Source: Ricordea florida (lineage: Eukaryota; Cnidaria; Anthozoa; Corallimorpharia; Ricordeidae). From it: DNA of 64,000 nucleotides. The notes under the pieces were generated by a model, which did not search any database, was not told where the DNA came from, and saw only the letters and a program-made list of their open reading frames with translations. The position numbers were made by a program, and so were the translations under genes. Positions 31,801 through 41,828 of this stretch are shown here, one piece after another. Position 1 is the first letter of the stretch. The number at the start of each line of letters is the position of its first letter. The stretch covers positions 42,873,157-42,937,156 of the forward strand of contig OX453272.1 in the NCBI GenBank assembly GCA_949710005.1, read 5' to 3'.

Positions 31801-34800
31801 CCAGGTTTGAGCACCAAATGTACAGGGTTGTCAAAATGATGTTCTATACAGTAGCAGGAGAATGCAAGACATTAGACAGCAAAGGGGGTAGTGTTAAGTA
31901 GTTTCTTTCTTAATGACTCCATAGGGGTCCTCGGTTATAAATTTGGCTTAATTTTCTATGTTCCGTAACAAATCACAGTTAAGGCTCTAAAGCACATGTG
32001 TGAAATCTAACAGCCTGCATCAATCCTTGTCCAGAAGAATGGGCTTCCTGGTGCTGACCAAAGGGACCACAGCTTCTGGGAATGAAATTGATGGCTTGCG
32101 ATGGCTTGCAAAAAAGCACATCAGTGTTGTTGTGAGAAGGATACTATGACTTCAAAAAAGCACAAACTACATACAAACGCACACAATATTTGCAGTAGAT
32201 CCACACTAAAGGATGACAAGCATTTTTGCAACTGCTCTGGGAGAGTTCATCAAGGAAAAATAAATCTTAAGGATTGAGCTAGCTGGTATTTATCATTGTT
32301 TTCTTATAACAGACCAATTACTATTTATAAAACTCAGATACGGGTAGCGAATTACTGCAAATTGAAATTGAGTAGAGACATGTCTACTGCAGTTCTTTTT
32401 CTTATTCATTTGACAAGCCAAGACATCAGGAAAGCCCGAGTTTACGCAGATATGCGGCTTGTTCTTTATATGAACTAGTACCTGGGTGCATGCAGCAGCC
32501 GTGTGTCTAGTCTTTTTCAAAAAAGCCATAAACTAGACAACCCTCAGTTGACGCAAACATGAAAATAACTAGCAATATCATCAGTTTCTGGACCCTTATA
32601 ACAACCCTGAATGTACCAACATTATTCACAAACATTAGTCACAAGTATGAAAAGTATGTTGTAGTTCAATTTTTTCCTTGGTTCAAATTTTATTTTCCTT
32701 TGTTTGCTGGTATGGTAATGAATGGTAATGAGTTTGAAACAAAGGAAAATAAAATTTGAACCAAAGATAAAATTGAACTACAACAAGTATACTGAGTGTG
32801 CCAAGGTATGTAATAATTATCATGGCAAGCATCTTCATTTACACTAAAGAAGAGATGTTATAACCAAAATGTGGGTCTCACTTATTTGTTAAAAGTCGAT
32901 CCCATCCTCTGATTATGTTACCATAGAGTTGCGTGTCCTCCAAGTAGCTTCCTTCAAATGCATAAATCTGGCGCTCAAGGTTGGCTAGACTTTCCTGGAA
33001 TAAGAAAGGCAAACAAGTTTCAAAAAATGGGTTTACAGGAAGAAGCTCAAGGCTACTTTTTGACTAACTCATGAAACTTGTCATTGGCATTTGGAGTACA
33101 GATTCACAAGTGATTTGCATCGTATAAATATGAATAATTATTAATAGTGTCCACAATATTTTGTTGCTAAAAAGCATTTGTTTATTATTGACAGCCTGGT
33201 ATTTGAGGAATTTAGCTTTTTTTAAAAAAGTATATATTTTTAGGATCATTTGTTTATCGTTATTACAGATACTGATGAAATACCAGAATTTTTCCTTCAT
33301 TGCACACGGTGAAGATAATATTTTTATCTTACACGTGTGAGGATATTGGTGTCGGCATGGTTACTAACATGAGTAGCCAATTACAAGAGAGCTTCCTACT
33401 CAGGCACGCAGCCTGTTCTTTCAAAATTTTATTGACAAAGTGTCTTTGAGGTGTGAAGACAGTACAGTTACCGGTTACTTTCTTGATGAACTGCCAAATC
33501 TTCAGATAGATGGTTGTGTTTTATGTGGAAATTGCATCAGTATCTATAACATAAACATATCATTACATGACCGCTTGGAGATATAATTCGAGTGCTGAAA
33601 GTATCTCTCACGAGAGAGTGAAGCAAATGAGTGGGAGATCCTTTCAGCACAAGAAGATAACACTTGTGTCCCCGTGCAGCGATGTAATATCCTCTATAAT
33701 ATATTACATCATAAAAAGTGGTCAATACCTGCTCACTCAAAATGAATTAGTTTCAGTAACTCAGTCGCTAATTGTTCAGTTTCAAACCCTTCCAATTTTA
33801 CTTCAGAAATCTTATCACAGTTCTATATTGAGAAACAAGTATAATTAACAACTATTCACCAAAGTGGAGGTGGCTAGTGGTGGATATTTACTGAGCCGCG
33901 AAGTGGCGAGGTAAATATCCACCACTAGCCACCAACACTGAGGTGAATAGTTGCTTTAGTATATACTAAAACAGTGAGATAAGTGTACACAAAAAAAGAA
34001 AAGGGCTTGGAAAATGGAGGACTTCTCAAATGACAATTCAACGCAGCGCCGATCGCCGTTAGGGATTTTTTGTTGTAATTACTGCCGTACGTCTTGTTTT
34101 CTCACTGAGAGAAAAAAATTTGTTTAGTGCTAGTGGCAGCATTTCATTAAATGGAGTTGAAAACCCTTTCTGTATTTGAAACCATTCTGTAAAAAATATA
34201 ATTCAACTTTGGTTCTCAAGTGAACAAGCGACATCAAATTTGGTTATGCAAGATTAATTTGCATTTGTAAACAAAACCCTTCTTGTTGCTTATTATCGCT
34301 AAACTCCGGGTTAAAAATATAAGCCATTACCTCTGAACACGGCCAAGCCAAATTTAGTTGCTTTCTTCGAGTCTTCAGGGGCTGCTTCGTTGTTGATTTG
34401 GATGATTTCTTTGCTTGTCATGGATACAAACTGGGCCGCCATATTCACGCAGCGGAGCGAAAAATTTGCAAGTTGCTCGGAGGTAAATAGCACAGGATAT
34501 TCGGAGTTTGACTAGCCAATCAGAGCGCACCTTCAACGCTATCCACTGTTTTAGTATATACTAATATATGATATTCAAGATCAGTTCACAAGGAGAACTC
34601 TAACAATTCATAAAATAAACTGCAGAAACAAATCTGGACAAAAATAAGGCACATATGACTGAAAACATGGAACTAGCAAACAGTCAAGCCAGCAGAAGAG
34701 GAACTTGCAGGTCAATTTCCAGCATTAGCATTACCATACCTACACATCTACAGCTTTCCATTTTGCCATTTAGAAAACTTGTGTGTATTCCTACTGTAAT

Positions 34801-35579
34801 TCACCTTTTAGGCGCTAGATTTCACTTGTACTGTCACGTGACTTTTATTGTAAACAAACTGCGAAAGTTCCAACATCCATTCTCAAGCACGTACTAGACG
34901 AGTATTAACTTCGAGTCAATATTTCGACTTTTTCTTCACTATATAATTTTCCAATGCTTAAAATCAATAAAACTCGAATAGCTCCACGTTCAAAATGTCA
35001 AGCCAGAAGAATCAGGCCGATCTTAACGTCATGACCGTCGAATGTAGACAAGTTTTCTACATGGAAAAATGGAAAGCGTTCAGAAAAACCTGAAATTACT
35101 GAATCCATGAAGTCAACTTTTCACATAGTTACAGATTCCCATGGCTGGGAGCTAAAAGATCTGAAGTGAAATCTAAAAGGCACATTTCAAGTGAAAGGAA
35201 TCACAGCAAAAATTGTAATTATCCAAACGGAGTTACACTTCTGCATGTGCCTAGTTGCCACTGCTTAGAAAAACAGAAACAACAACAACAAAAAACTAAG
35301 TAATGCTTCAGATTCAATTAAACGATTCGCAAATCGAATTTGTATTTTTTGGCGCCTAACTTAATAAATCTTACGTCATGCCCAAAGCATCAACATCAGT
35401 CTGACATTTTTCGACATGTAAAAACGCAAAGCCACAGTAAAAATGACTAACAAAACTTTTAAGGTTCTTAGATGTGTTGAAACTGCCATTTGTTGTGCAC
35501 TTACCGCAATTTCGGCCCTTTTCTTTATGAGCTCAGCCAACTCAGTTCGCGTATCTGTAATTCTGTTTGGTACCGCCAT
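25818..35579 (-). CDS. MEAF6: MEAF6/Eaf6, histone acetyltransferase complex subunit (spliced)
   Basis: The first exons encode the conserved Eaf6 core: an N-terminal coiled coil ([16 protein letters not shown]), then [30 protein letters not shown] and a basic [17 protein letters not shown] block. This small protein is a shared subunit of NuA4/TIP60, MOZ/MORF and HBO1 acetyltransferase complexes in the nucleus. Exons 1-4 (35505-35579, 32882-32994, 31315-31402, 31134-31180) join in phase. Exon 5 is His-rich ([11 protein letters not shown]) but is out of phase with exon 4 unless a 17-nt microexon at 29701-29717 is included. The end is either a TGA in exon 5 (28835) or an acidic DEHED exon at 25818-25835. 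With all seven exons the product is about 144 residues. The 3' half is less certain than the 5' half. Confidence 0.85.
26000..28800. other. MEAF6: MEAF6 3' intron or 3' flank, nothing else recognised
   Basis: The short open frames on both strands (for example 27223-27462 and 27654-27875) lack domain signatures and splice context. The interval is intronic if the DEHED exon is used, and otherwise 3' flank. Confidence 0.4.
28835..28968 (-). CDS. MEAF6: MEAF6 exon 5 (His-rich), with two possible ends
   Basis: The acceptor TTTTTCAG| precedes [20 protein letters not shown]. Either translation continues to a TGA at 28835, or the exon ends at a GTACGC donor at 28891/28890 and joins the DEHED exon in phase. 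Confidence 0.6.
29366..29526 (-). repeat. tRNA-derived SINE (second family), minus-strand copy
   Basis: Read on the minus strand, this has TGTGGCGCAGTGGTATTGCA, then CAATCTGATGTTTCATGAGC, a B-box-like AGCTCAAACCTGG, TCTCTTGTTG and an A-run at the 3' end. It matches the copy at 6306-6466. Confidence 0.65.
29701..29717 (-). CDS. MEAF6: Predicted MEAF6 17-nt microexon
   Basis: It is bounded by AAATTTAG| and |GTAATG. Its length (2 mod 3) is exactly what is needed to bring exon 4 into the His-rich frame of exon 5. It would encode EIDSHAE across the junctions. The polypyrimidine tract is weak, so this rests mainly on phase. Confidence 0.4.
30263..30380 (-). rRNA. 5S-rRNA-like sequence (pseudogene or 5S-derived SINE)
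   Basis: On the minus strand it contains GATCAACGAAGTTAAGC, GTTAGTACTTGGATGGGTGA and CCACCTGAGAATACCCTGTG. These are the conserved internal control region and 3' half of eukaryotic 5S rRNA. The 5' part is more diverged (AAAGCCATACTACAGGG with an A-run where AATACACCGGTTC is expected). It sits in the intron after exon 4 of MEAF6, on the same strand. Single copy, altered 5' half and intronic location favour a pseudogene. Confidence 0.7.
31134..31180 (-). CDS. MEAF6: MEAF6 exon 4
   Basis: It has 47 nt ([15 protein letters not shown]) between CATAG| and |GTAAGTAAC, leaving GA of a codon. Confidence 0.7.
31315..31402 (-). CDS. MEAF6: MEAF6 exon 3
   Basis: It has 88 nt between a CATAG| acceptor and a |GTAAGTATGG donor. 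It encodes [20 protein letters not shown], matching the basic middle part of the family. Confidence 0.85.
32658..32784. mobile_element. Palindromic MITE, 127 bp, in MEAF6 intron 1
   Basis: Arms GTTGTAGTTCAATTTT and GGTTCAAATTTTATTTTCCT pair across a short centre. AAGTAT flanks both ends (32652-32657 and 32785-32790), a likely 6-bp target duplication. Confidence 0.7.
32882..32994 (-). CDS. MEAF6: MEAF6 exon 2 (Eaf6 core)
   Basis: It has 113 nt between TTCCAG| and |GTGAGA. It encodes the most conserved segment, [20 protein letters not shown] and [11 protein letters not shown], and leaves 2 nt of a lysine codon. Confidence 0.9.
33846..33954. mobile_element. Palindromic MITE, AACAACTATTCACC family
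   Basis: The arms of about 50 bp contain GGTGGCTAGTGGTGGATATT and pair nearly perfectly. It abuts the end of the 607-bp element at 33957. Confidence 0.7.
33957..34563. mobile_element. 607-bp non-autonomous element with a start exon
   Basis: TAGTATATACTAAAACAGTG at the left is repeated in inverted form at 34544-34563. On the minus strand it carries a GCGCTCTGATTGGCTA motif, an ATG at 34442 and an exon ending in a GTAATG donor. The rest of any transposase is absent. Confidence 0.65.
34331..34442 (-). pseudogene. ATG exon inside the 607-bp element
   Basis: This 112-nt frame starts at ATGGCGGCCC and encodes [20 protein letters not shown], then a basic [13 protein letters not shown] end, and runs into CAGAG|gtaatgg. 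The [16 protein letters not shown] pattern is reminiscent of the N-terminal region found in Crypton-like or domesticated tyrosine-recombinase proteins. That link is from memory of the pattern and is weak. The downstream exons are not in the element. Confidence 0.4.
35505..35579 (-). CDS. MEAF6: MEAF6 exon 1
   Basis: It has 75 nt, exactly 25 codons from ATGGCGG to ATTGCG, then a GTAAGT donor. The frame upstream is open but has only TTG, so this ATG is chosen. Confidence 0.85.
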
Positions 35580-36557
35580 CTTGATTTTGTTTTTCAAAAT
35601 ACAAGATCCCGGATAAACATCATCCTAGAGCATCATGGGTAAAGAAAGTCGCGCATACATGAGACGCTTTCCACGCAGGCGCATGTTATATTACGTCGTT
35701 CAAAGTTTTGCCCGTCGTCGACCGCGAAACTAGAGCTATCGTTTTACTTCATTTAATTTAAAACAAAATTAAGAAAATTAATAAACTTTGTCCTAAAGGA
35801 TACATATGTATTCTTAACTCTTTCATGCAGTGATGAGCTTAGACAATAGGGTCTATGATCGGCCTAGAGACCGTACGTGGTGTCAAAGACAAATTCTTGT
35901 TGTTGTTTCGATAAAAATTTAAATTGTTTATAACTATGACAAGAGCTACAGCTTATAAGCGAGTAGGGATTTTTACGTTTTTAAATTAGCGGCTGTTGAG
36001 AGTCAAGTTTGTGTGTTTTTTGTGGTCAGTTGATTTTATTGAGCGTTTGAATTTATTACAAACGTGAACTGAAGAAACATGATTGAAAGCCTACAGGATA
36101 ACAATCGATAACCAATTTAAGGAGATGCAGTCATCTTAGAAGGGGAAGGGAGGGAGAGAATCATCAGCATACCAAAAATCGTTTCAACTGTTGCTGCGGC
36201 CTTTTGTTCGAATCCCCATACTCACTCCTCCCCAAAGGAGCGAATGATGCCGGTAAACTCCTCCGCCTCTGTCCGATCGAGTATGTATGACTGGTTCAGT
36301 TAATTACTTACAAAGTTAATTACTTACAAACAGCTTCAAAAGAAATAAACTCAACTAATTAAGATTTAGTAATCCTCTGCATACATCAGTTCAGCTTCGA
36401 CTTTCATATATTCTGCACATTTTACTTAAAGTTCAGCTGTAGAAGTGATGTGGCGATTGCCAAAGTGTACACTGTCAGTGTGATATTCAATTATAATATT
36501 AGTATTATTATAAATATTCAATTATAAGTGAATTTGCCATATGCAAAGTAAAACGGA
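35580..36557. other. Upstream flank of MEAF6
   Basis: The region begins at the MEAF6 start codon and presumably contains its promoter. GCATCATGGG and AAGTCGCGCATAC lie within 90 bp of the ATG, but no core promoter element could be assigned with confidence. The remainder is AT-rich with no gene recognised. Confidence 0.35.
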
Positions 36558-36741
36558 CAATAGACCTTATTCGCTTGAACATTTTGTTTTCCCAATACAG
36601 GTCATGTGATGATACAGGCAGACATATTCACGCTTGCATACACGGCTCTTTTAGTGAACAAGACAAAGGTTCAAATCTCCTGAGTATCATCACATAAATC
36701 TGTATTGAGAAAACAAAATGTACGAGCGAATAAGGTCTATT
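36558..36741. mobile_element. Foldback MITE with a tRNA-like B box
   Basis: AATAGACCTTATTCGCTTG and ACATTTTGTTTTC pair with the right end near 36741. The interior holds GGTTCAAATCTCC, which resembles a Pol III B box. Confidence 0.6.
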
Positions 36742-36839
36742 TTTTTCATATGGCGGTTGAATCTTGCGTAACCGTTCCACGTACTGAATGCGGGGCTGCT
36801 TTTGCAATAAAGAGAAGTAGAACTATGTACCAGTAAAAA

Positions 36840-36912
36840 TTTGCTCGAAACGTCAGCACCTCCCTTTTACCTTACGGTGGTATAACTTACTTAATCAACT
36901 CGTTTGATTTAA
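36840..36912 (+). repeat. Penelope-like element 3' end fragment
   Basis: GCTCGAAACGTCAGCACCTC and CCCTTTTACCTTACGGTGG match the 3' end of the element at 22340-22400. Only the 3' half of the hammerhead-like motif is present. Confidence 0.65.
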
Positions 36913-37285
36913 CCTGATTTTACCTTGGAAAATATTTCCCATAATTCTGGCTCACTGCTAGTAATACTTAAACATTGGGTTTAGAAGAACATGCGCATTA
37001 TTTGGATCGCGACTTTAGATGTTCAGATCCCTTAGATGTTCCTTCATCTATTCCTTCCTTCATTCCTTCCTGGTAGAGGGAAATTGTGACCCCAAAAAAT
37101 TAGCACACATTTTCAGCAAAGATCAGGATTTATTCGCGGTATCAAAAGCCCAAGATAAGACAGTAAGATAAGGGTAAAGAATACAATACTCAGCCAAAAT
37201 TTTACACCTACAATGAGATTTGTTTTTTTATGCACAAATATTATTAAAATTCCAATTAAACGCAACACAGAGTGATGTTATTCAA

Positions 37286-37394
37286 TTCTCCTTCACCCCT
37301 CTCCGACTGATAGTCGCAATACTGGTGCATTTGTCGCGTGGCCGCGGCCTGGGTACCACAATATAAAGAAATCGAAGCGCATGTGCTCTTCCTC
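37286..37394. repeat. DIRS left inverted terminal repeat
   Basis: It begins TTCTCCTTCACCCC and includes CGCGTGGCCGCGGCCTGGG. It is the complement of the right repeat at 41829-41983 up to about GAGGAAGAGCAC. Confidence 0.85.
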
Positions 37395-37491
37395 TTCGTT
37401 TTGTGCCGGGCTTGTTTCGGCCGACCACGTTTTGCTTTTCTCTGCTCATTTAGCGTTATTTCTCTGCCTTCGTGCAGCTTACCTGTTGGAA

Positions 37492-38717
37492 ATGACTGAA
37501 CAACTCTCAGATAATGTAAGTATGTTTGCCTTTGTGAGTTTATTCGAGTCTTAGGACATTATTGCAGGTTATGTTCACGATTGAAGGTACGAGTCATTGA
37601 CCGCCTTCTGTTGTCCTTAGACCGACAACACACCGTCTGTCCCGATCCATTTGGCGGGAAGCGGGAGTGCAACACCAGATCTTCCAAATCTTGAGAAGAT
37701 GGTTGCCGAGGCCGTAGCAAAGTCTATGCCAGCTGTCCTAAAAGCCTCTTCACTTCGCCAACCTTGCCGGGTCAGTCAAGCCCTACGGATTCGGTGGATA
37801 AAACCGCCGAACCGCTTCCGTCGAGTTCTCGAAGCGATCGCTTTTACAGCAGCGAGCAGGAGACCAAACTGTCTCAAGACCTGCTGGATTTCACCACGAA
37901 AGCGTTCTCCCGGGCCCTGACCAAAGAAAAATGGAAAGAGCTGACTTCTACATACCCTCCAATTAAGGATACGGAGGCTCTGCTTGTTTCTCCCATCATG
38001 TAGGCTGGAATGAAAGATGATATTAAGAAACGACACGGATACACGAAAACTAAGGAGCTCTTTGCCTTTGATGATGGGCTTGCTGAATGCCAGAATGCAT
38101 TTATAGTAGTAGCAAGACCCATTCTAGCAGCCTTGTCAGCCCTGGACGCTGTAGGTGGGGAGGAGGAGGCTGAGGATGTGGACCCCGATTCCATAAAGGA
38201 TTTTCTGGAGGATGCTCTGGTCCTACTTGGCAACGCTAATTTCAGGCTAAATGCATGGAGGCAAAAACGGTTTTCCGAGTTTCTTACGGAAGTTGGCAAG
38301 CGTACCCTGAAAGAAAGTATCCCTGCCGATAAGCACCTCTTTCCGGATAAATTTCATGCCAAGATAAGGAGCGAGCATGACCACATCTCAACCAACAGCA
38401 AACTCATCAGTGCGCCACCAGCAAAGCGCCAGTTCAAACTGCCCTACAGAAGGGATCAGTCCTTTCGTGCAGATCAACGCTGCAGTGACAACAACAGATT
38501 TGGCGGGAAACGGAAATGGGGATTTGGCTCCAATTCTAACCACCAATCCACCAAGCGTGCTAAAACAGACATCTCCTCCCACCCCCTGGTATCAAAGCCG
38601 GTAACAGATGACTATCAACTGCCAGTTGTAGACACACTCAGCCCACCCAATCACAAATCAGCCGCTCGTTTAAAGTTTTTTGTTCCAAACTGGAGGAAAA
38701 TAACCCAGGACTCATGA
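37492..38717 (+). pseudogene. DIRS gag-like gene with one intron, frameshift and premature stop
   Basis: A short first exon (MTEQLSDN, 37492-37515) ends at a GTAAGT donor. A CTTAG acceptor at 37620 reopens the frame (TDNTPSVPIHLAGSGSATP). The frame shifts near 37760, meets a TAG at 38001-38003, then runs open to 38717. The body has a charged middle (GGEEEAEDVDPDS) and a basic C-terminal part (FGGKRKWGFGS, STKRAKTD), as in DIRS gag proteins that bind nucleic acid. The stop overlaps the reverse transcriptase start as ATGA. Confidence 0.7.
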
Positions 38718-39838
38718 CATTACAGACAATTCAGGGATACAAGATCCCCTTCTTCAGTCGCCCCAGGCAGTGGCGTACGAGGGTCACCCGTACCAAAAGC
38801 CGTGCAGAGGCCCAACAAGTGGACTTGGCAATTGCAAATCTGTTAGCAAAAGGAGCAGTGCGGGAAGTGCAATCACAGGACGACCAGTTCACTTCAACCC
38901 TGTTTCTGGTACAAAAAGAAAATGGCGAGGCTTGCCCAGTTATCAATCTTCGGGCGCTAAATCGATTCCTAGGAAAGGAGTCCTTCAAAATGGAAGGACT
39001 ACGGGTTGTGAGGTCCCTACTACAGAAAGGAGACTTTATGATGAAACTGGACCTGAAAAATGCATATTATGCAATCCCCATTCACTCATCTCATCGCGAT
39101 TTGTGTATCAGGACAGAGTCTACGAGTTTCAGTGCCTCCCATTTGGCCTCCTCTGCTCCCCGAGCCTTCACAAAAACTCTGAAACCAATGTTAGCAGTGC
39201 TCCGTTCACTAGGAATTCAGATTGTAATTTACATCGACGACATGCTACTTCTTCATCAAAAGAGCCAGGTGTTGCAGAGCCTGTTTGCGCAGGTGGTAGC
39301 CTTCCTGGAAAATCTGGGCTTCCAGGTCAAGGTGGAAAAATGCTCAGTTGCTCCATCCCAGTGTCTTGTCTTTCTAGGGGCCCAGTTGGACTCGACAACA
39401 ATGACACTTTCTCTCCCTCAGCTAAAGCTAAACAGTATTTTGGGGGATTGTCGATTCCTCCTAGAACAGAGTTTTGTCCTGGTAAGGACTCTGGCCACAC
39501 TGATTGGACGTTTGAGCCATGCCTCTCAAACCGGGATCATGCTTGCCCCTCTTCACTACAGAGCTCTCCAGCACTTGCACCTACAAGCCGTGACTCAGTA
39601 TGGCCATGAGAGCAGAGTGTCAATCCGCTTGACCACGCAAGCCCTGGCCGACCTGGAGTGGTGGGTCTCGGAGAGCCAACACCTGAATGGCTGTCAAATT
39701 CAGCTGCCCCCTATAGATTCTACCATCTGGACCGATGCGTCCAAGAAGGGTTGGGGTGCAGCATACCAGGGGAGATCTACTGGCGGTCACTGGTGCGTGG
39801 AGGAGGCAACAGTGCACATCAATGTCCTGGAATTATGA
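38714..39838 (+). pseudogene. DIRS reverse transcriptase and start of RNase H, decayed
   Basis: The ATG overlaps the gag stop. Motifs in order are VINLRALNRFL, MKLDLKNAYYAIPIH (first catalytic Asp), SAPRAFTKTLKPM, and IVIYIDDMLLLHQ (the YIDD box). RNase H starts at IWTDASKKGWGAAYQG and HINVLEL, and then a TGA stops the frame at 39836-39838. Between IPIHSS and SAPRAF about 15 residues are read in the wrong frame. The expected YEFQCLPFGL lies in the neighbouring frame, so two compensating indels have removed the LPFG motif. The enzyme is inactive. Confidence 0.85.
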
Positions 39839-40554
39839 GCAGCAACCTTAGCCTTAAAAGCCCTGTTGTGGGTTCAACAGCCTCTGCCCAAACATGTCCA
39901 TTTGCGGTTAGACAACACGACAGCGGTGGCGTACATCAACAAGCGGGGGCGCCCACGCTTGCCCTGACCACTCAGGCACTGCAACTTTGGGCAGTAGCCC
40001 TGGAAGCAGGAGTGTCCCTGACAGCTCAGCATATTCCAGGGATTCAGAATGGAGTAGCAGACACTGCCTACAGACAGATCGAAAGCCGAACAGAGTGGAC
40101 TCTGGACAAAGAGATCTTCCAATCAGTTTGTCAGAGGTTCTACACACCGGACGTGGAAGTCTTTGCATCTCGCCTAACTCATCAAGTGCCAAAGTATGTC
40201 TCGAGGTACCCGGATCCAGGAGCTGTAGCCGTGGACGCATTTCTCCAGGACTGGAGCAAATGGACCTGTCTAATCCACCCTTCAGTGGTCCTTCTCCCTC
40301 GAATCCTCAGGAAGATAAGAGAAGATCAGGCAACAGCTCTCCTGATTGCACCCAACTGGTCTGGGCAACCATGGTTCCCAGAACTGCTTCAAATGCTGGT
40401 GGATCAACCTCTACTCCTACCCCAGTCTCCATCTCTGCTGTTCCTTCCATTTCAGCCCACCGTGCACCACCCTCTGTGGCAGTCACTGCATCTAGCAGTT
40501 TGGCCCTTATCAGGAATCGTTACGAAACAACAGGCCTTTCAAAGGAGTTGTTGA
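39839..40554 (+). pseudogene. DIRS RNase H end and Dam-methyltransferase-like region
   Basis: After the premature stop the RNase H continues (LRLDNTTAVAYINKRG). A frameshift near 39945 follows and the rest is open to 40554. The part VEVFASRLTHQVPKYVSRYP, then DPGAVAVDAFLQDW and LIAPNWSGQPWFPEL, corresponds to the segment of DIRS1 elements compared with phage N6-adenine methyltransferases. Its end overlaps the tyrosine recombinase frame. Confidence 0.7.
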
Positions 40555-41467
40555 CATCCTGCTGGCATCAAGAGGAGCAGCCACCCAGAAGCGGTATGCA
40601 GGCCCGTGGAAGGCATGTGTTCGCTGGTGTTCTCAACGGAGTATCTGTTCCATTTCAGCTCCTGTAGCAGAAGTCCTTGCTTTTCTGGCATCAGTAGTTA
40701 CACAGGGGAATTTGGCGTACAGGACAGTAGCCCTCTATAAGTCGGCTATTTCTCAGACTCATGACCCAGTTGGCTCTACAGAGTTAGGACGCCTGCCTAT
40801 TGTTTCGCGGTTTATGAAAGGTGTGTTTAAGAGTAAACCTCCTAAGCCTAAATATGCTTGTACATGGAATGTCCAAACGGCCTTATCATTCTTAGATTCC
40901 CTTGAGCCCTTGGGGGATCTGACATATTTGAAGCAGCTTTCTTACAAGACAGTTCTATTGTTGGCACTCACATCAGCAGCACGAGCTCATGAACTATCTT
41001 CATTGGACTTGACCTACTCCCTTAAAAAGGAAGGTTCATGGGAATTTACTCTCTCCACACACACTAAGACCTCCATGCCTGGTCACCCAGCCCACAAGAT
41101 TTTCCTTCCATCCTTTCCAGGGAATCTCAAGATTTGTGTTGTGCGCAGCCTTACAGCCTACGTGGAGAAGACGAAGAAGTTGCGTACTTCCTCAAAGCTA
41201 TTCGTGTCTTATATTTTCCCTTATAAAGCTATTTCAAGCCAGTCTGTTTCTCGATGGTTATCAAAGGCCTTACGGCTGGCTGGAATTGAATTAGGATATA
41301 CCGGTCACTCAACTAGAGGAGCATCTACCTCTGCCGCCGCTGCAGCAGGACTGTCTGTTCAGCTCATCCTGGAAGCAGCAGATTGGGCTTCCGCACAGAC
41401 CTACGAATGCTTTTATCACAGGGAACGCTCTGGTGGTTCCTTTTCCAGGGCAGTGTTGAACAGCTGA
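40496..41467 (+). CDS. DIRS tyrosine recombinase, open
   Basis: This frame is open for 323 codons, from just after a TAG at 40493 to the TGA at 41465-41467, overlapping the previous frame. No ATG begins it, so it may depend on frameshifting or reinitiation. Catalytic positions are visible: the first Arg in TSAARAHEL, the His-x-x-Arg in TGHSTRGAS and the Tyr in YECFYHRE. These are the R, H-x-x-R and Y of tyrosine recombinases, which in DIRS elements integrate a circular DNA intermediate. It is the least damaged gene of the element. Confidence 0.8.
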   Translation, partial: QFGPYQESLRNNRPFKGVVDILLASRGAATQKRYAGPWKACVRWCSQRSICSISAPVAEVLAFLASVVTQGNLAYRTVALYKSAISQTHDPVGSTELGRLPIVSRFMKGVFKSKPPKPKYACTWNVQTALSFLDSLEPLGDLTYLKQLSYKTVLLLALTSAARAHELSSLDLTYSLKKEGSWEFTLSTHTKTSMPGHPAHKIFLPSFPGNLKICVVRSLTAYVEKTKKLRTSSKLFVSYIFPYKAISSQSVSRWLSKALRLAGIELGYTGHSTRGASTSAAAAAGLSVQLILEAADWASAQTYECFYHRERSGGSFSRAVLNS

Positions 41468-41622
41468 ACTGATTTCTGATTTTGTTTGTATTTCAGAACT
41501 TCTTTGTTGTTACTGTTGTTTGGGCTTCAATTATTGTCCAGCATGCCTCTTAGAACTTTCTTAAAGGTTTGGTTATGCTATCTTATGTTGTTGCTCCGCT
41601 TGGCAGTATTGCTTTGGAATTC

Positions 41623-41753
41623 TGCACCAGTATTGCGACTATCAGTCGGAGAGGGGTGAAGGAGAAATGATATTTCCCCGGAGGGTCAGTACTTACCTGA
41701 CGGGGAGATGTGGTTCTCCGAACCCCTCGTAGACTGATATGAGCAATACTGGT
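41623..41753. repeat. DIRS internal complementary region
   Basis: Its first part is the complement of the outermost left repeat (ending GGGGTGAAGGAGAA). Its second part, from ATGATATTTCCCC, is the complement of the outermost right repeat. It serves as the template that joins the ends in the DIRS replication model. Confidence 0.85.
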
Positions 41754-41828
41754 CCCCAAGCCATTGCAGCTATCTTCCTTCCCCACCCTGGTACTGCCAA
41801 TCGGTGCGGCCTCACTCGCCACTACTGC

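Noticed and set aside
32293-32529. Overlapping frames on both strands within MEAF6 intron 1
   Set aside because: No domain, no splice sites in phase with MEAF6.
38770-39609. Long plus-strand frame overlapping the DIRS reverse transcriptase
   Set aside because: It is the neighbouring frame of the same gene. Only a short piece around LPFG is ancestral coding sequence.
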